From the NCBI GenBank assembly GCA_965207385.1, contig CBDBLZ010000021.1, positions 248,001 to 312,000 on the forward strand: a stretch of 64,000 bases of DNA, read 5' to 3'. The position numbers and the translations under genes are program-made. This DNA comes from CAZXEU01 sp965207385 (GTDB taxonomy: Bacteria > Bacteroidota > Rhodothermia > Rhodothermales > Bin80). Under the pieces are notes generated by a model. The model was not told the DNA's origin. It worked only from the letters and a program-made list of their open reading frames with translations, and ran no database searches. Of this stretch, positions 61,895 to 64,000 are shown one piece after another (position 1 is the first letter of the stretch; each line of letters opens with the position of its first letter).

Positions 61895-64000
61895 CAGACC
61901 AGGTAAATGAACTCCTTCAGATTGAACACGACGTGGCAGTACGCAGCCCAGACATCTTCGTCAAGCCCGTACTCGCCCGGTGGCAAACCCAGCCGCCTCG
62001 CCTCGGACTCCATGAAATTCCGGGCATTGGACACCTCCTCGACCGTCGGCCGTCTTGACAGCGCGACCATATAAATATATTCGATCCTCTGATCTGTATC
62101 CAGTCCCGTCATGGCCACGAGACGGTGGGCCCAATTCCGCGCCTGGTCCGCCACGAATGGATCGTTGAGCATGGTAAGCGACTGGGCCGGTACGTTGCTC
62201 GTGTTGCGGGCTCCGAAGGTGGAAAAAGGAATCGGGGTATCGAAGGCCAGCATCATCGGGGACAGAAAGTTGCGTCGGACCGCCAGGTAAATGCTTCGCC
62301 TGCCGTCCCCATCGAGAGGACCGGATTCGGCCGGGCGGCCGCGGCCTTCCATGAACTCGGTCAGGTGAGTGGGCACCGGGGGGCCGTACATGGTGCTGTC
62401 CAGCCGGCCCGAGACGGCGAGCAGCACGTCCCTTATTGCTTCTGCCTCGAGTCTTCGCACGGAGTAATGACTCAGCAAACGGTTATCCGGATCCGCCTCC
62501 GTCGCATCACCTGTGGCAGTCGCCCGGCGGAAAGTGCGGGACAGGACCATCTCACGCAACATGGACTTGATCGAGTAGTCCAGTTCCACAAATCGCGCGG
62601 CGAGATAATCCAATAAGTCGGGATGCGACGGGAGCTCACCTTGTGCGCCGAAATTATCCACCGTAGCAACGATGCCCCGTCCAAATGCATGGTGCCATAA
62701 CCGGTTGACCATAACGCGTGCAGTGAGCGGATTCGAAGGGTCGACCACGGCCCGCGCGAGATCCAGCCTGCCGCTCGCGGAGGCCGAAAACACGGTACCC
62801 GTCGTATCAAGGACGCTCAGGAACCGGTGCGGAACAGGATTCCCCGACAGCGTCCGGTAATTGCCCCGATCAAAAACCGCGCTGTGGACGGCATTGCCGT
62901 CCGTAAGGCCGACGTAATAGTCTATTGGTCCGAGCCCGGCAGCGCCGCTGGTCTGACCCACATGCTCCGGAAGGCCAGGGCGACTGAGCCTGCCGGATCG
63001 CAGCGCGCGATTGATGGCAGCCACCTGCTCCGGCAAGGCGGTGCCTTCCGTCCACGCCCCGACCGACCGGGCCAGATCACCCTCGTTCGCCATACGCTGC
63101 GCGGGTGCATGCTGCGGGGGCGCCCCGTCGAAGGCGACGGCATAAGCAACGTCGAAGTACGACGAATCATTGCGAAGGAGCCGATGATTGTCCGTAATGT
63201 GGCTGCGCCCAAGGTAGGTACCGACTATCAGCTCGACGTAGGCCTTGCGTCCCTTCCACATCTCGACGTCAAAGCGAAACGGTGAGAGCTCAGGCCCATC
63301 CAGTGTCTTCAGAAGGCCACCGTGAATGGGATTTTGAATAAGCTGGAGGTTGTCGACGACAATACGAATGGAGGACTTGTAGCCGGCAGCCACCACAAGT
63401 ATGCTGTCATAGTCAATCGTAAACGTCGGTGAGCGGAGTGCGGCGGGTACGCCCGCGGCAAGCGTCCGGCTGGTTACATAGCCAAGCGACAGGCTGTCGA
63501 GTCTGCCACGGTCCGCCAGCGGCAGTCCGATTTCGGGAAGCTCGCCCATAGCAGGCCCGTGCGGATACCAGCCGTCAAAGGTGCCGCTTCGAAAATCTCC
63601 GAGCACGCGCGTGGAATCGCTGTCTGCCGGCCTCGACTCGGGCGCAGTTTCGGCACCCAGGGCACTCTTGGTATCGTCCGCGCTTCCAACCGGAAGGACA
63701 GGGACATCGTGCGCCAAATCGCGCATCCACTGGTCTGCAATCTCGTGTCGCAGCCTGTCCTGCAGCGCACGAAGCGAATCCAGTCTCCGCCCATACTCCG
63801 CAGTTATCAGCGGCGTGGCAGAAAAGCGCGCACTCTCCACAATGCCGTACAACGAGTAATAGTCCGTCGTAGGTATCGGATCAAACTTGTGGTCGTGGCA
63901 CCGGGCACAGGCAACCGTAAGCGCCTGGAACGTCTTGGTCGTTACATCGATGATGTTGTCAACGCGTTCAGCTTCATCAATGCGCGTGTCTACAGGAGAA
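61894..64000 (-). CDS. PSD1 (DUF1549/DUF1553) protein, 5' end cut by window edge
   Basis: The frame is open from base 64000 down to TGA at 61896-61894, giving 701 residues of the C-terminal part. The first residues visible include a heme-type CARCHDHKFDPIPTTDYYSL (codons between 63903 and 63852), the end of DUF1549. A beta-rich insert follows (TFDGWYPHGPAMGELPEIGLP, SIRIVVDNLQLIQNP) and then DUF1553 (LARAVVDPSNPLTARVMVNRLW, RRLEAEAIRDVLLAVSG). The insert differs from the LamG-like insert of the protein at 13882. Coupled by TGATG to DUF1501. Confidence 0.9.
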   Translation of the reverse strand, partial: SPVDTRIDEAERVDNIIDVTTKTFQALTVACARCHDHKFDPIPTTDYYSLYGIVESARFSATPLITAEYGRRLDSLRALQDRLRHEIADQWMRDLAHDVPVLPVGSADDTKSALGAETAPESRPADSDSTRVLGDFRSGTFDGWYPHGPAMGELPEIGLPLADRGRLDSLSLGYVTSRTLAAGVPAALRSPTFTIDYDSILVVAAGYKSSIRIVVDNLQLIQNPIHGGLLKTLDGPELSPFRFDVEMWKGRKAYVELIVGTYLGRSHITDNHRLLRNDSSYFDVAYAVAFDGAPPQHAPAQRMANEGDLARSVGAWTEGTALPEQVAAINRALRSGRLSRPGLPEHVGQTSGAAGLGPIDYYVGLTDGNAVHSAVFDRGNYRTLSGNPVPHRFLSVLDTTGTVFSASASGRLDLARAVVDPSNPLTARVMVNRLWHHAFGRGIVATVDNFGAQGELPSHPDLLDYLAARFVELDYSIKSMLREMVLSRTFRRATATGDATEADPDNRLLSHYSVRRLEAEAIRDVLLAVSGRLDSTMYGPPVPTHLTEFMEGRGRPAESGPLDGDGRRSIYLAVRRNFLSPMMLAFDTPIPFSTFGARNTSNVPAQSLTMLNDPFVADQARNWAHRLVAMTGLDTDQRIEYIYMVALSRRPTVEEVSNARNFMESEARRLGLPPGEYGLDEDVWAAYCHVVFNLKEFIYLV

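Noticed and set aside
1..64000. CRISPR arrays, tRNA/rRNA genes, transposases, phage genes
   Set aside because: None seen on either strand by reading; a small RNA could still be missed without a covariance search.

Overview
The window looks like a chromosomal segment of a GC-rich, heterotrophic, probably marine member of the Bacteroidota/Rhodothermota lineage. The reasons are type IX secretion (T9SS) C-terminal sorting domains ending in basic tails, PorV/PorQ-family outer-membrane proteins, SusC-like TonB-dependent receptors with an N-terminal carboxypeptidase-regulatory-like domain, a GldA/F/G-type ABC cluster, and many sulfatase, DUF1501, PSD1 (DUF1549/DUF1553), ThuA and DUF1080 proteins. 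The lineage is inferred from these families; there is no rRNA or phylogenetic marker that settles it. I saw no tRNA, rRNA, CRISPR array, transposase or phage gene.

Layout. (1) 1-2484, minus: two Tat-signal sulfatases, the downstream one cut by the window edge. (2) 2778-11758, minus: cassette A, made of a TonB receptor, a T9SS-sorted secreted protein, a PorV-like barrel and a large secreted alpha/alpha-toroid protein. A sigma70-like promoter and a 20-bp perfect palindrome lie upstream. (3) 12120-20397, minus: DUF1501, PSD1 cytochrome-like protein, an NTF2-like/YCF48-propeller fusion and a cytoplasmic GH88 unsaturated-uronyl hydrolase. (4) 20583-27499, plus: ABC ATPase, permease, GldG-like protein, DUF4340 protein, HtpG and a ROK sugar kinase. 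(5) 27496-29204, minus: KDG kinase and KDPG aldolase; then a PLP decarboxylase (plus), a DinB protein (minus) and a lipoprotein-form acetamidase/formamidase (plus). (6) 32542-41426, plus: cassette B, with the same TonB receptor, T9SS protein and PorV order, followed by an IPT/propeller lipoprotein and a T9SS-sorted propeller protein, closed by a clear terminator. (7) 41856-52265: sorbosone-dehydrogenase-like propeller, S9 peptidase, three more sulfatases, two ThuA proteins and a DUF1080 protein. (8) 52570-57539, minus: an RbsABC-type sugar transporter with an SDR oxidoreductase. The permease is separated from the ATPase by 635 apparently empty bases. (9) 58015-60326, minus: a very acidic small lipoprotein and two short lipoproteins with TonB C-terminal domains. 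(10) 60461-64000, minus: a second DUF1501/PSD1 pair, cut by the right edge.

How it may work together (inference). Surface sulfatases, the secreted toroid protein and the two receptor cassettes would attack and import sulfated, uronic-acid-containing polysaccharide. GH88 would open unsaturated uronyl oligosaccharides in the cytoplasm, and KDG kinase plus KDPG aldolase would carry the 2-keto-3-deoxy sugar acid into central metabolism. No polysaccharide lyase, KduI/KduD pair, sulfatase-maturing enzyme or SusD is visible, so the pathway is incomplete in this window. The best candidate for something under-described is the duplicated receptor / T9SS protein / PorV triad, which lacks SusD.
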